64,000 nt of DNA from Ochotona curzoniae. Lineage: Eukaryota; Chordata; Mammalia; Lagomorpha; Ochotonidae. The stretch covers positions 74,814,501 through 74,878,500 of the forward strand of contig NW_024466599.1 of the NCBI RefSeq assembly GCF_017591425.1, given 5' to 3'. The notes under the pieces were generated by a model. The model did not search any database. It saw only the letters and a list, made by a program, of their open reading frames with translations, and was not told where the DNA came from. Shown here piece by piece: positions 47,099-58,274 of this stretch. Made by a program: the position numbers and the translations under genes. Within the stretch, counting starts at the first letter, position 1, and the number at the start of each line of letters is the position of its first letter.

Positions 47099-47416
47099 GA
47101 GCACTTTGTCTCTCACTCCTGTGAGCAGGGTTTGGGATGACTCCCAGGATAGCGAATGGGCAAGATGCCAGCTAGGCCCAAGATGGTTGTAGTCATGACA
47201 GCCACAGCCCTCAAGATGGGGACATCTTTGTGCATTTCCTCATTGACTGAGATCTTGTACTGCTGTCCAGCCCCCTGTCAACCCATGTTAGATCATGCAC
47301 AGCTTTGCTTGCTGTTCCATCTTAACCTGATAGCAAGGATGAGGACAATAACTGCATGACTTTTCAGGGGACTGATACAGGATTATATTTAACATGTTGA
47401 TAAGTTATAAAATAGC

Positions 47417-48292
47417 CACCCCCGCAGGAGGGTACGAAAACCAGGACAGGGGCAGGGGTGGCTAGACAGAAAGGTACCCAACAGCATCTGTGTGGGATGG
47501 ATAGTGGAGCTGGTTAGATGGAACTAAGCTTAAATGCCCATTGACATGTATGAGAGCTGAATGGGATGTGGGACAGACTGGACTAGTATGCTGCACATAG
47601 TGGCAAACCAGGGTAGGGGGCGGGCCTGGTGGGGGTTATTGTGGGTCGCTCCGACTAAGCTGTAGCCCCCACTGGTTTATGTGAGGGCCGAGTGTGTGCT
47701 GCGCAGAACCAGGCTGGATTGCAACACCCATTGGTTCCAGTGGAAGATAGCACTAGAAACAGAACTGACCCAGCAATTGCAACCACCAGCTGATCGGAGC
47801 AATGGACTGTGCCGGGCCCTGTACTTCCAAGTACACACAAGAACCTGGTCTGGGTTCACCTCAGACAAAGTTTCTTTAGGGATCCCCTCAATCGAACTGT
47901 CGGACTCAGATCCCTAACCATGAAAAGATAGAGGACAGAACAAATCAATCAACTACCCCAGCCATATGTTGGCAGTGAAAAACAGGGCAAACGGAGACTC
48001 TAAGATGGACTACGTCAACCAGTAGATTCTTCAATGACCTCATTGTGCTTCGAGTGGCAAGACAGGCAGCAATTCATAACTGTTGAACTATCAAAACCAC
48101 TTGAGCAAGACCCTCGGAGCATGCCCCACTTTGGGAATCTGGGGGGGTTGGAGACTGGGTGGGGCTTCTCCCTTTATCTCCCCCTTTACCCCAAATATAG
48201 AAAAAAAAATGTGGATAGTCTTACCCACTTTCCTGTAGCCCTTGAACCTTTGTGCCCTAATTAACTATGTAAAGATTGTCAAAAATAAAATA
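47417..48292 (+). mobile_element. L1 3' UTR/3' end, ~0.88 kb
   Basis: The fullest + strand copy of the lagomorph L1 3' end here: from the cctgtgtgggatgg-type repeat section through tgaactatcaaaaccac to ccctaattaactatg and an A-rich tail. An 8-bp A-rich direct repeat aaaatagc (47409-47416, 48293-48300) may be the target duplication. Confidence 0.75.
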
Positions 48293-48399
48293 AAAATAGC
48301 AATTATAATCTTCTATAAAATACACATGTGAACTTTTGGTAACTAAATACATTATCTTGAGGTTATGAAAGGGAATGTTATTAAGTGTTAGAAAAGACA

Positions 48400-48760
48400 T
48401 TCTGGGGACCAGCTTTGTGGTGCTGCCACCTGCTACCCGGGCATCCTGTAGAAGAGCTGGTTTTCAGCCCATTCTCATTTCAACCCAGCTCCTGCTAACG
48501 CACTTGAGACAGCAGCAGCAGATGGCTGCTGGTACTTCATCCAAGCACCTGGACGAAGCTCTGAGCTCCTGGCCTCAGCCTGACCTAACTCCAGTTGTTG
48601 AGGAGCAGCATTTGTTGCCTGCTAATGTGCTCATCAGCAAGCAGGGAACAAGGATTAGAATCAGATTCCCAGCACTCGAACCCAGAAACAACCATATGGG
48701 ACGTGAATATCAAGTGGCATCGTCTCCACTAGCCCGAATGTCTGTGTCTGAAGATTACCT
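48400..48760. repeat. Two old SINE pieces in opposite orientation
   Basis: 48400-48590 is + strand (gaccagctttgtggtgctg, ccaagcacctggacgaagc); 48610-48760 is - strand (cagcaagcagggaacaagg, cactcgaacccagaaac). An open frame across them is incidental. Confidence 0.5.
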
Positions 48761-49029
48761 AGTAGATACTGGGGATGCACTATCCAGTACTGACTGCGGA
48801 GATGGGGGAGAAGGAGAGGAGGCAGAGAATCCAACTCCCCAGAGCCCGCATGCACACCAGTTGTCCCAGCTAACTCACAAATGTGCATGGAGGTGGGATG
48901 CATCAGGGTAGCAGTGACAAAGCTGATTCCATCATCCTAGCTTGCCCTGCTGTTGACACTGGGCTGGGAATTTAATTCCTTAGCCTAGTCATCCACAAAG
49001 AGATTTGCTAGAAAAGAATTTAATGTTTC

Positions 49030-49335
49030 AGGCCTGCCACAATGGCTTAATTGGTTAATCCTCCCCCTTCATGCAACAGGATTTCCATTCATGTCTGGAG
49101 GCCTCGCTTCCCATCCACCTCCCTGCCTGTGGCCCGGGAAAGCAGGAAAGGACGGCCCAAAGCTCTGGGACCCTGCACCCACGTGGGAGACCCGGAAGAG
49201 GCTCCTGGCTCCTGACTTAAGATCAGCTCAGCTCTGGCCATTGTGATTACCTCGGGAGTGAGCCAGCAGAGAGAACTCTGTTTTTCCTTCTCTCTGTAGA
49301 TCCGACTTTCCAATAAAAATAAATGTCTTTTAGAA
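49030..49335 (+). repeat. C-type SINE with target duplication
   Basis: aggcctgccacaatggctta head to ccaataaaaataaatgtc. gaatttaatgtttc (49016-49029) and gatttaatgtttc (49346-49358) are a slightly decayed direct repeat. Confidence 0.8.
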
Positions 49336-49345
49336 AAGGAAAAAG

Positions 49346-51104
49346 GATTTAATGTTTCGAAGGGGATAGAGAGGAATTATTTGACAGAACAAGAAGACCC
49401 TAATGGTGAGAAATATGCGCAGGCACACAGGCAAGCACAGAAGATTCCAGACTGTCAGTGGCCAGAGGAAAGGGACATCTGGAAACCAGCCATTAACAAG
49501 GACATGTGCACCCCAGCTCATCATGGCTGCCTGCACTCAGCAGAGCTAGAGCGTGTGGGGGGGGGAGGGAGGGTAGAGCTCAGAGCCCCTTTCTAAGCAC
49601 AAAGCCACGCAGTCGCACAGACTCCGCAGTGCTCAAACGCCCACAAAGACACTCCATGGGCTGCTGTGTGCTACTTGGGGCCGAGCCAAAGGAGCCCACA
49701 GAGGCTGAGACCTTGCCCAAGACCCTACCTCATCTCCTTTGCTTAGGAGTTTAACACCAGGAGGGATCTCAGGGGCCACCCAGCTCCATTGCTGGTTTAG
49801 GGACCAGCTCACCACAAGGTGATAGCATCCAATGGGAGCCAGGGTTCCCCACCTCGAACACTTCTCAGGCTAAAACTGGCCGGCTGAACGGTGTACATGG
49901 CTCTCGGGTCCCTTCTCGACACATGATCTCATTGAACTAAAAATTTATGCCTCTGGACTGCGGGCTGAAGTACAGCTATTTGTTTCCCTTCCCTGGTTGC
50001 AAGTTAAAGCAAAGCAGGCTTCATTAAGCCAATTGCTTGTCTCCAAACAGTGTGTTAACAAGCTTTTAGATGGTGCTCCAGCCATCTCGCCTCTCTGCAC
50101 AGGTGAAAAGGCCCCGATCCATATGGTCTCAATTCTTGCACATTTTCATTTCAGCTGCTAAAGTTGACAGATCCGCTAGGAGCAAATGGGGTGCTTGTTA
50201 CTATCTAATTACTCTTAACATGAGTCACAGCCCATTTAACCACGTTAGACGCTTGCACTGACACAGGCATCTAGGCCACTGATTTGGGTTCTCTCTCTGT
50301 CTCACCACTTGTCATTGCCTTCTGCCTCTGTGGTATTCTCACAGTTCAGTGTGAACCGGCAACTCCCTCCTTCCAGCCAGGGCTATCCATGTAAAAGCCT
50401 CCCTCCTGGCCACTTGGTTCTTCCCCAAAACACTGGATGACAAGAGAATTACAATGTCAAACTGGGAAGCTACTAGAGTTGTTGCGTCATTGTTCTCTGG
50501 TCCTCCCCGGGTTGGCTCTGGCCGTCCCGTGGTCTGGGTTGCTGACGCAGCAGCAGGGGAATTTGGGAAACTAGAGTTCTAGCGAGGTGCCCACTCACAC
50601 TGCCAGTTCTCTGAGCACACACAGCACCTTCATTTCCTCAATCTGAAACCCAAGATGGGTCATGACACCTTGCCCCTACCCTTACAACCTCCGCGTGTGC
50701 TATGTGTGAGCACACTGTGTCCTTGGAGGACAGCATCTGGGATGGAAGACCAGGAGAAATCCAACAGGACTGCTGCTGCGAACACAACAGGCTTGGTTTT
50801 CAAGGAACTCCTATCAATGGTGTTCTAAGGGATGAAGTTCAAAGTCGTATCCCTTGGGTACATTCAGAGATAGAGATCGAGAGGCAGAGTGCTCACCTCG
50901 GGCCATCTGGTGACAGCAACATCCTTGGCTGACTTCCTCGGTGCGCCGAGTTCTCCGAAGGCAACGCGGAAGGACTTCAGGGCAGCCAGGTTGCTGTTCC
51001 GTGAGACAGGAACAGGACGCACGGCCTCTGCAGGCAGCCAGTAGAGGTGCCTGACTAAGTTCTAGAACTCCTCGGACGAGGAAGAGGCACAGTGTGAGTG
51101 GAAA
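49346..51104. other. Repeat-free block beyond the TGFBRAP1 3' end
   Basis: After the SINE target repeat there is no transposon up to the poly(A) signal. 49930-50260 has a homeodomain-motif-rich composition (see findings). Confidence 0.45.
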
Positions 51105-53637
51105 CCATCACGTTACCAGGTCAATTTTATTAAAACAAACAGAAACAAAATACAGGAAGAGCAAAGAATTAAAATGATTTTAATAAAATTTGTTTACATT
51201 TGTACATCTCGTGTATTTGGGACCCAATCAGGGAAGAAGGAATAAGTTGTGGGGACAAAGGTTTCCATGGCAGGGTCAGCAGAGAGAGCAAGGCCACCCT
51301 CACTGTGCACCGGGCATTCAGGTTGGAGGGGCGGTGCTCAGCCCCTTCCTGCCACTCCGGGACACCCAGTTCACCACGTACATGACAGCTTTGCAACTCC
51401 AAGCCCAAGGTGCCACAGCCTAGGTGGCACTGCCGCATGAACGCGTGCCAGGCAACAGCAGATAAACACTTCGTCAAACTGGGAGTGTGGCCCACGGGAT
51501 ACTGACGTCAACTGAACAGCGCTCACGCTGTTTCTGCACTAGAACAATTGCAGCAAACCCACTGCGGGTGGGGGAGTCAGAGTGACAGTCCTACTTGTTC
51601 TATTCAACAGCACAGTCACAAAAGAGCAGGCCAATAGAAAGAACCCTGTGTTTTCCCTTAAATATATTTGAGAAAAGGGTTTTCTAGGAGTTGAGGGAAG
51701 GTTTCGAGAAAGGTACGGTTTGTAGTATACTATTATGCACACGTTTGCTTAGAACCCTGCCTGTTCGGTTAACGGATTTAGAGGAGATGGAAGACCGTTC
51801 CCTCCTGATTCCCATTATCCAAAAAGGCAACAGACATTCCAAAACGTGGATCGATGCTCCCAGAGAAGTCCAGTGTCCTCGATGGGAGGAGAAGCAACCC
51901 ACAAGCTTTTTCTTTTCCCCCAAGATTTTACCCATTTGGTGCACAGCAAAGCGGCGCTTTCCAAAGTGCATATTCTGGTAACTTGTTCATTGAAGGATAT
52001 GAACTCCAACTCACAAGCTGTAAAGACAATCTATTCAGTCAGACGGCCACTCCCTTATCCACGGGGTAGAACTCATATGACCCAGCTTTGAGCTTGCACC
52101 AACTGACACAGCACACAGTTGAGCTGCAAGGGGGAATTTTGTCATCGCTTCTTCATTAGATAACCAAAACGGGGGGGGAGGGAGGAGAGGGGGATAGGTG
52201 CCAGCTCTTCCCAATTAATGCATGGATGTGTGTCTGCATCTTGACCCACTCGGAACCCTAAAGGAAAACTACCCTGACCATGATCGGTACAGGGGACATT
52301 TTTTAAAGGATGAAGGATGAGCTCTCTAGGCTTGGGCTAATGCTGAGAGGGTGTACCTGGGTCCATCCTCATCACACACACCCACCCACTCACGTGTGTT
52401 GCCCAAGCACCGCCGTCAAGGGGCTAGCGTCTAACGGAATCAGTGAGCGGGAGACCCACAAGAGGGGCAGGGTGGCAGCGAGCGCTTCATCCCACCAGTG
52501 ACACACACACACACAGATACACAAAAGGATGCTGTGCATTGGGATGGCTGAGAGGCGCTTAGTGCAACCAGGAAACCTCAGGGCAGGGTGCCCACAGTGG
52601 GGGTAGGGGAGGGGGAGGGGAAGTAGCCTCAGGGAGTGCTGGTGCATCGTGCAGCGGCCCCTGGCAGGAGGGGCAGGTCCGGCCCTCCATCCGGTGCCCA
52701 GACAGCTTCCTCCAAGAAGCGGGAAGTTAAAACCGGCATCTCCTGAGAAGGCTCGGCCCAGTCCCTGCACTGGCTCAGGAGGAGGTATGTGTTAACAAGA
52801 AAACGCAAGCCCAAGGACTGGGGATGGGTGGATTTCTAACCAACAGGAAAACTACAGTGACGACACAGAAGCAAATAAAAGTGCCCAGGCCCATGGGCCA
52901 ACCGCAGACCTTCCTGCCAGCCGGGCAGGGCCACAGTGGAGGGCTGCGGCCCTGGGCCTGCTCATGGAGCAGCGTGGGGCTCCCCGTCTCCGCTGTCTTC
53001 CTCTGGATGGAAAGTACTGTCTCTCTCATGAGATGCTCTCCTGCTGGGGAACTGGGCACATGGGGATTCACCTCTATGGAGTGGTCGGGTCACAAAGGTG
53101 CAATCTTTGGGAGTAGGAGTGAAGGGGCTGGGAGCTAGCCAGGGTGTAAGAAGGAACCAAACTAGTTCCCTTGGGTCAGCCGTTTTGCAGGGCAAGGGCA
53201 GAACCTCCGTGGGGCGAGGTGGCCAGGTGCCCAGCCCGGGGCTCAGATGCCCAAGGGCAGTGTGGCTCCAGTCCATGCTGAAGCCACACGTTTCCAGTGC
53301 AAATGGACATCTAAAACTGGGGGCGCAGTCCCCCACTTGTGTCTGGATGGCATGAGGATGACTCTCTTTTCTAACAATCCCCCCCTCCCCAAAAGGAGAT
53401 CTTGCTTGGGGTCACCGTGTCCCTGGACAGCCTGCCTTAGGCCTGTCTGTGCTTTCCCAGAGTTTTCCATGAACATTCGGACAGCGGTCGGCAGTGCAGG
53501 GGCCTCTCATGGACCGACCTCTGCCGGGTGCACGGTCAGCCATTCGCCTTTCGTCCTGGCTGGCACAAAGCACGGAGGCCACAAAGGTCTGTTCTCCGCG
53601 TCCAGCAGGCTTGGCGACTGGCTCAGGCGCCGGGATC
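51105..53637 (-). other. TGFBRAP1: TGFBRAP1 3' UTR (inferred)
   Basis: About 2.5 kb after the stop codon contains no SINE, LINE or LTR, in sharp contrast to its surroundings, and ends at the first AATAAA on the - strand. It contains CA-rich patches (52501-52516), a G-rich tract on the + strand (52171-52200, C-rich in the mRNA) and otherwise unique sequence. The exact cleavage point is inferred from the signal and a GT-rich stretch just downstream of it. Confidence 0.7.
51126..51131 (-). promoter_or_regulatory. TGFBRAP1: Poly(A) signal of TGFBRAP1
   Basis: The + strand reads tttatt, giving AATAAA on the gene strand within ttttAATAAAattgac. It is the first canonical hexamer after the stop codon, and the following bases (tggtaacgtgatggtttcc) are GT-rich as expected for a downstream element. 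Confidence 0.65.
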
Positions 53638-53814
53638 TCAAGTCCGGGTGTCCGGGCTGGGGGCACCAGGGTCCATGTGCCTGCTGGCCGCACAGTGCGC
53701 ATGCACGAGGCCGCCGTTTGGGTATCTGACAAACACCGGCTCGCCGAAAGGGTTCTGGCACAGCTGGCAACGCTTCCTGTCCGAGAGCCGAATTGCGCTT
53801 CCTTTCAACTTCAT
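53638..53814 (-). CDS. TGFBRAP1: TGFBRAP1 last coding exon: C-terminal zinc-finger-like end and stop
   Basis: The exon starts directly after an acceptor (pyrimidine-rich, ending ttccag) with the codons for MKLKG and runs 58 residues to a TGA at 53640-53638, ending PDTRT. It carries the Vps39_2 / degenerate RING-like end of the Vam6/VPS39/TGFBRAP1 family: a CxxC pair (C16, C19 of the exon), the conserved EPVFVRYPNGGLVH core, and C41 after H38/H40. In CORVET and HOPS subunits this domain mediates assembly with the other core subunits on endosomes. The start is phase 0, matching the preceding exon, which ends on a complete codon. Where I remember the human protein having NPFCEP, this copy reads NPFGEP, so one possible metal-ligand cysteine is Gly here. 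Confidence 0.96.
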   Translation of the reverse strand: MKLKGSAIRLSDRKRCQLCQNPFGEPVFVRYPNGGLVHAHCAASRHMDPGAPSPDTRT

Positions 53815-54171
53815 CTGGAAACAGAAACCCACACTGTGAAAGCTGGTGGAGACAAGGGACCAGTAACGGAAGGGGCCACCTTCCAGGGCTTAGTGCTGGC
53901 ACGCCGAGCCCCATCACCCCTCCGACCAGACCCATCTTTGCATCAGCTCCATAAAGCAGAATATGAGGGATTCAAATGAACAAAACCATCTCCAGTCACT
54001 GAAGAAGTTAAAAAAACCAAAAAAAGACACAACCAACCAACCGACCAAACAAAACTAAAACTACAAAAGCTGCTTTATTTCTGTCTGGCTGAAGCATCTC
54101 TACGATGACCCTCCCTACAGTCTCCTCTGAGCTTTCTTCATCTCAAGCTCTTGCCTGTTAGAAAATCAGGA

Positions 54172-54880
54172 GTAGAGTCTGCATTGTAGGGCAGTAGGTT
54201 AAGCTGTCACTTGCCACAGTGGCGTCCCATGTCACGGTGCCGGTTCAAGTCCTGGCTATTCCATTTCCAATTCCGCTCCCTGCTAATGTGCCTGGGAAAG
54301 CAGCAGAAAATGGGAGAGAAGCCTGGGTTTCTACCACTCATGAGAGAGACCTGGAGAGAGCTTCTGGCTCCTGGCTGTGGCTCCTGGCTCTTGGCTGGCT
54401 CCTGGCTGTGGCTCCTGGCTCTTGGCTGGCTCCTGGCTGTGGCTCCTGCCTGGCTCCTGGCTCTTGGCTGGCTCCTGGCTGTGGCTCCTGCCTGGATCCT
54501 GGCTCTTGGCTGGCTCCTGGCTGTGGCTCCTGGCTCTTGGCTGGCTCCTGGCTCCTGGCTGGCTCCTGGCTCTTGGCTGGCTCCTGGCTGTGGCTCCTGC
54601 CTGGCTCCTGGCTCCTGGCTCTTGCCTCTTGGCTCCTGGCTGGCTCCTGCCTGGAATCCTGGCTCTACCGTGACTCCTGGCTGTAGCTCCTGCCTTCTAA
54701 CTCCCGGCTTCTGGCTCTGGCTCCTGACTCCCTGGCTGGCTCCTGCTCTGGTGCTAGCACAGCACCGCCCGTTACAGGCATCTGGGGGGTAAATAAGTGG
54801 ATGGAAGATTTATCTACCTCTTTCTTTTTCCCTTCTTCTCTGTAACTCTGCCTTTCAAACAAATACATCTCAAAAAAAGA
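54172..54880 (+). repeat. C-type SINE swollen by an internal minisatellite (TGFBRAP1 last intron)
   Basis: Head ctgcattgtagggcagtagg and tail cctttcaaacaaatacatc are intact, but the element is about 700 bp, twice the usual length, because its 'ctcctggct' region has expanded (54362-54740). Confidence 0.85.
54362..54740 (+). repeat. Minisatellite of ctcctggct units inside a SINE
   Basis: About 375 bp of ggctcctggct, ggctcttggct and ggctgtggct modules. A 31-bp higher-order unit (ctggctcctggctgtggct followed by cctggctcttgg) recurs from 54369, with variants containing gcctggctcc. On the TGFBRAP1 strand it is a purine/C-rich run. Confidence 0.95.
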
Positions 54881-55274
54881 AAAAGTTACAGCTGAATAGG
54901 ATCTACTGTGCCATTTGATTCCCTGCTCCTTTCATTCGCAAGTAAGAGGAAGGCACAAACGAAGGACTCAATCGAATTCATGTGATAAATCAGAGCGTAT
55001 TCCTCTTGGTTCCTAGGGAGCACAACTTCATTTCTTCAGAGATACTAAGGAAACAGGGCTGTAAAGGATTGGCTTCCGTCTAATAAACAGGATCTGAGTT
55101 TTGGAAGTTACAGGAAGCCCGCACGATTCATTGAGGCAACCCGGTCTATCAGCAGAATCAAGCAATAGCGTCTTGCCTGATTACATTCTGGAATAATGCT
55201 TCTAGCAATTTATTTATCCCATCTCTCAGTCAAAAAATCATATATTACATGCCTGCGACACGCCATGTTAGGCT

Positions 55275-55470
55275 TTAGTGCTGGGGTGGGGAATGCTCAA
55301 GCCACGGGATTAATCATTTGGTCTGGTCCTGCTAAGAAAACTCTACGTAGGACTTGAAATTCAATAAATCCACATTTTAAAGTTGATAATTTTCGCCTGC
55401 CAATGATGTTGTTGCACATAGCCAAATGGCCTTTGGCAGAAAAAAATGTCCCCCATCCCTGCTCCAGAGA
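55275..55470 (-). repeat. hAT-type non-autonomous DNA transposon in the last TGFBRAP1 intron
   Basis: Inverted copy of the 26387 element: begins ctggggtggggaatgctc and ends ggcagaaaaaaatgtccc, cccatccctgc; internal gccaaatggcctttggc and aagttgataattttcg agree with the family. Confidence 0.6.
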
Positions 55471-55604
55471 AATACTCTCTGTATTCAATTTCCTGCCCTC
55501 CAAGAACCCAAAGGAGAGTGAGGGGAGGCAATCAAGAAGTGTCTTCTTTTAGAATTATCTTAAGTGTATGCTGGGCGAAAGGGAAGGTGATGTCCCTGCT
55601 GATA

Positions 55605-55922
55605 GGTTGTAAGGTGGTTTCCTCATCTTGCATGTGCTGGGATCCCATATAAGTGCTGGTTCTAATCCCAGCTGTTCCATTTCCCATCCAGCTCCCTGCC
55701 TGTGGTCTGGGAAAGCAGTCAAAGATGGCCCAAAGCATTGGGACCCTGCACCCACATAGGAGAACTAAAAGAGGCTCCTGGCTTCTGGCTTTGGACTGGC
55801 TCAGCTCGGCCCCAGCCGTTGCAGCCACTTGGGGAGTGAACCAGTGGATGGAAGATCTTCCCCTTCTTCTCTCCCTAAATGTGATCTGCCTTTCCAATAA
55901 AAATAAATAATTCTTAAAAATT
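55605..55922 (+). repeat. C-type SINE in the last TGFBRAP1 intron
   Basis: gggatcccatataagtgctgg, gcctgtggtctgggaaagc, tail aataaaaataaataattc; antisense to the gene. Confidence 0.75.
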
Positions 55923-56568
55923 AGAGAAGATGTTGCTGCTGCCTGGTCTGAGCCAGTGTTTCCTGGCTTCAGTGACAGACTTTGGAAGTGGGAAAGGATC
56001 ACGTGGAATTTCTGCACTAAGACTACCACACTGCCAGACTTCATGAGAACAAAGCCTCCAGAAGAGGAATATAGCTTGGCCACCTAAACGTGGGGGGTTC
56101 TGAGCCAGCCTTGGAGGACCTCTGGTCCTCCATGTGCTGACCATGAGTTCCTGGTGCCCCTGTCTCTTCTATGGACTACATCAGATGACAGTGGACATTT
56201 CTGCGGTGATGGAATGACATCATGGCAAAACGTGTCCGGCATGGGGCCAGCCCATCACCATGCTGGGTAAGTGTCCTCTGTTTTGACTCCTTTCTGCTGT
56301 CTGCAGCCTTCCTTACAGGCTCTGCTCTTTCTCAGAGTGTGAACGAGGAAACAGCTCTGCCGACGTGCCACCTGCCAGCCCAGCCTCTGCCTCTGCCCAC
56401 AGAGACCTCAGTTCCTGCACGAATAGGAGTGGGATCAGACATTTTAGGACAAGTCACCCAGGGAGAAGAGAGAAACTGACAGAGACCATTTTTCTTGAAG
56501 CAAACCTGCCTTCCAGAAAACACCGAAGCAATCAGGAAGGGACCCTATATTCAGGAGCAGGTACTCAC

Positions 56569-57002
56569 CTTATCGTACATGTAGAGCAAGTTTTCTGACC
56601 TGGCTAAGCCAAGGGCTACCTGTGTGGTCCTCCTCGTATGCACACTGTCTCTCATGGCCCCGGTCAGGAAGGGGCAGAGGAGCTGCACAGACCAGGAGCC
56701 GGGCAGCTGCTGCAGCACTTGCGCCGCATCGAACTCCAGGGCATGGCGGTTGAGCAGGTCCACGGCAGCCATGGTCAGCTCGTTGGCAGAGGGTCCGGCA
56801 CGCAGATACAAGGTGAGCAGCGTGTGGAAGAGGCGGCGGCGGCAGGCCGCGTCACGGCCCTCGGAGCGCCACAAGCAGTAGTCCTCGGCCGCTGCAAAGT
56901 CCTTCAGCTCGTGTACCAGGATGTGCAGGGCCTTCTCATGCTCACCCAGCTTCCCGTGCAAGATGGCACTCTCCATGGGCAGGCCGGCGCCCTGGATCCT
57001 CT
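56569..57002 (-). CDS. TGFBRAP1: TGFBRAP1 penultimate coding exon: clathrin-heavy-chain-like repeat and Vps39_1 region
   Basis: This 434-bp exon begins after ctgcag with two bases that complete a split Glu codon, then encodes 144 residues from RIQGAGLPMES to YMYDK before a gtgagt donor. It matches mammalian TGFBRAP1 strongly (for example GKLGEHEKALHILVHEL, CLWRSEGRD, FDAAQVLQQLPGSWSVQLL). The segment is the alpha-helical CHCR solenoid and Vps39_1-type region before the zinc finger. TGFBRAP1 was first described as a TGF-beta receptor/SMAD4 chaperone and is now seen as the mammalian VPS3 equivalent in the CORVET early-endosome tether that acts with Rab5. No stop codons or indels. Part of this exon (56653-56686) recurs in the neighbouring intron at 59413-59446. 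Confidence 0.97.
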
Positions 57003-57740
57003 CTGCAGGACAGAGTGACATTCAGAAATGCAACCAAGTTCCTGCTGGCCTGAGCTTCGGATGGGGCCGAGCCAAGCCAGCTGCCCCAACGACCTGGTGG
57101 CTAAACATTGCCAGCCACTTGCCCGAGGGGATGCTTGCTTGCCTTTCCCGCAGCAAATCCAGCCATTCAAACAACACATGACACACATCCCTAAGGGAAG
57201 TGACAAGGATCTCCCAGGAGCCCCAGAAGCCACCACGGCTCCAGCTTGCCAAGCCAACCTCCGTTAGTCCTCTCTTCCCAGTGCCAGTATCTTCTCGTCC
57301 ACAAGTCGCCCCGCCATACGCGGGGATCCTCCGCAGACACGTACCCCCAGGATGCTCGGGTCCCTCAGAAACAACCCTGCAGTATTAGTACCCTGTGCAC
57401 ATCCTCCCGTGTACTTGAACCTCGAATCCCTGACACAGTGTAAATTCTGTGTGAATAGCTGCTATGCCACACTGTTTTGTAAATAATGAAAAAAAAAAAA
57501 AAAAAGGAAATAGCCTGCACACGGTCAGCAACTTGCTCATATTTTTCTTTCTAGAACTCAAAACAATAGAGGGCCGACTACAGGAAGATGATCTTGAGTC
57601 CAAACTTTACCTCTCCCAGATGGTACACCGAATCCCTTTATTTCAGCTTAAAATACACTTCACTGAAAGGAACATGGTCTCTGAGTGTTCAAAACCCACA
57701 CTACCATTATTCAACAAAATGTGGAAAAAGAAAAGTATCT

Positions 57741-58013
57741 TTTTTTTTTTTTTTTGAAGATCTTCCGTCCGATGATTCACTCCCCAAGTGACTGCAATGG
57801 CCGGTGCTGCGCCGTTCTGAAGCCAGGAGCCAGGAACTTCCTCCAGGTCTTCCATATGGGTACAGGGTCACAAGGTTTTGGGCCATCCTTGACTGCTTTC
57901 CCAGGCCACAAGCAGGGAGCTGGATGGGAAGTGGAGCTGCTGGGATTAGAACTGGTGGGATCCTGGCTCGTTCAAGGTGAATACTTTAGCCACTAGGCCA
58001 CCGCGCCAGGCCC
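57741..58013 (-). repeat. C-type SINE in a TGFBRAP1 intron, with target duplication
   Basis: T run at left, gatcttccgtccgatgattc, head ccaccgcgccaggccc at right; gaaaagtatct (57730-57740) and gaaaagtgtct (58014-58024) flank it. Sense to the gene. Confidence 0.8.
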
Positions 58014-58261
58014 GAAAAGTGTCTATCTTTGGCAATTCATCTTCCAGGTCCTAAGGGTAGGGGGACCTGAACAAAGCTGTGAGACTAGCAAGCTGAGCGG
58101 CACCAGCAAAATCAATGTGTTCCCCACCACACCTATAAAAGGGGACAATAACAAAAGGTGTCTCCCAACTCTGCAAGGGCACTTCAAGGTCAACTCCCAG
58201 TTCAGGGCCAAGGTGAACACTCCAGTTCTAGGTCTTTGGCATGTGAGGAGTGGCCACTCTC

Positions 58262-58274
58262 GGGGGGGGGGGGG
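58262..58274 (+). repeat. Run of 13 G
   Basis: Uninterrupted G run in a TGFBRAP1 intron (C run on the gene strand). Confidence 0.95.

Noticed and set aside
48375..48911. 178-residue open frame
   Set aside because: It runs through two SINE fragments in opposite orientation; no protein family is recognisable.
54211..54792. 193-residue open frame rich in Leu, Ala, Gly and Trp
   Set aside because: It is only the translation of the SINE-derived minisatellite; all three forward frames are open there because the repeat lacks stops.
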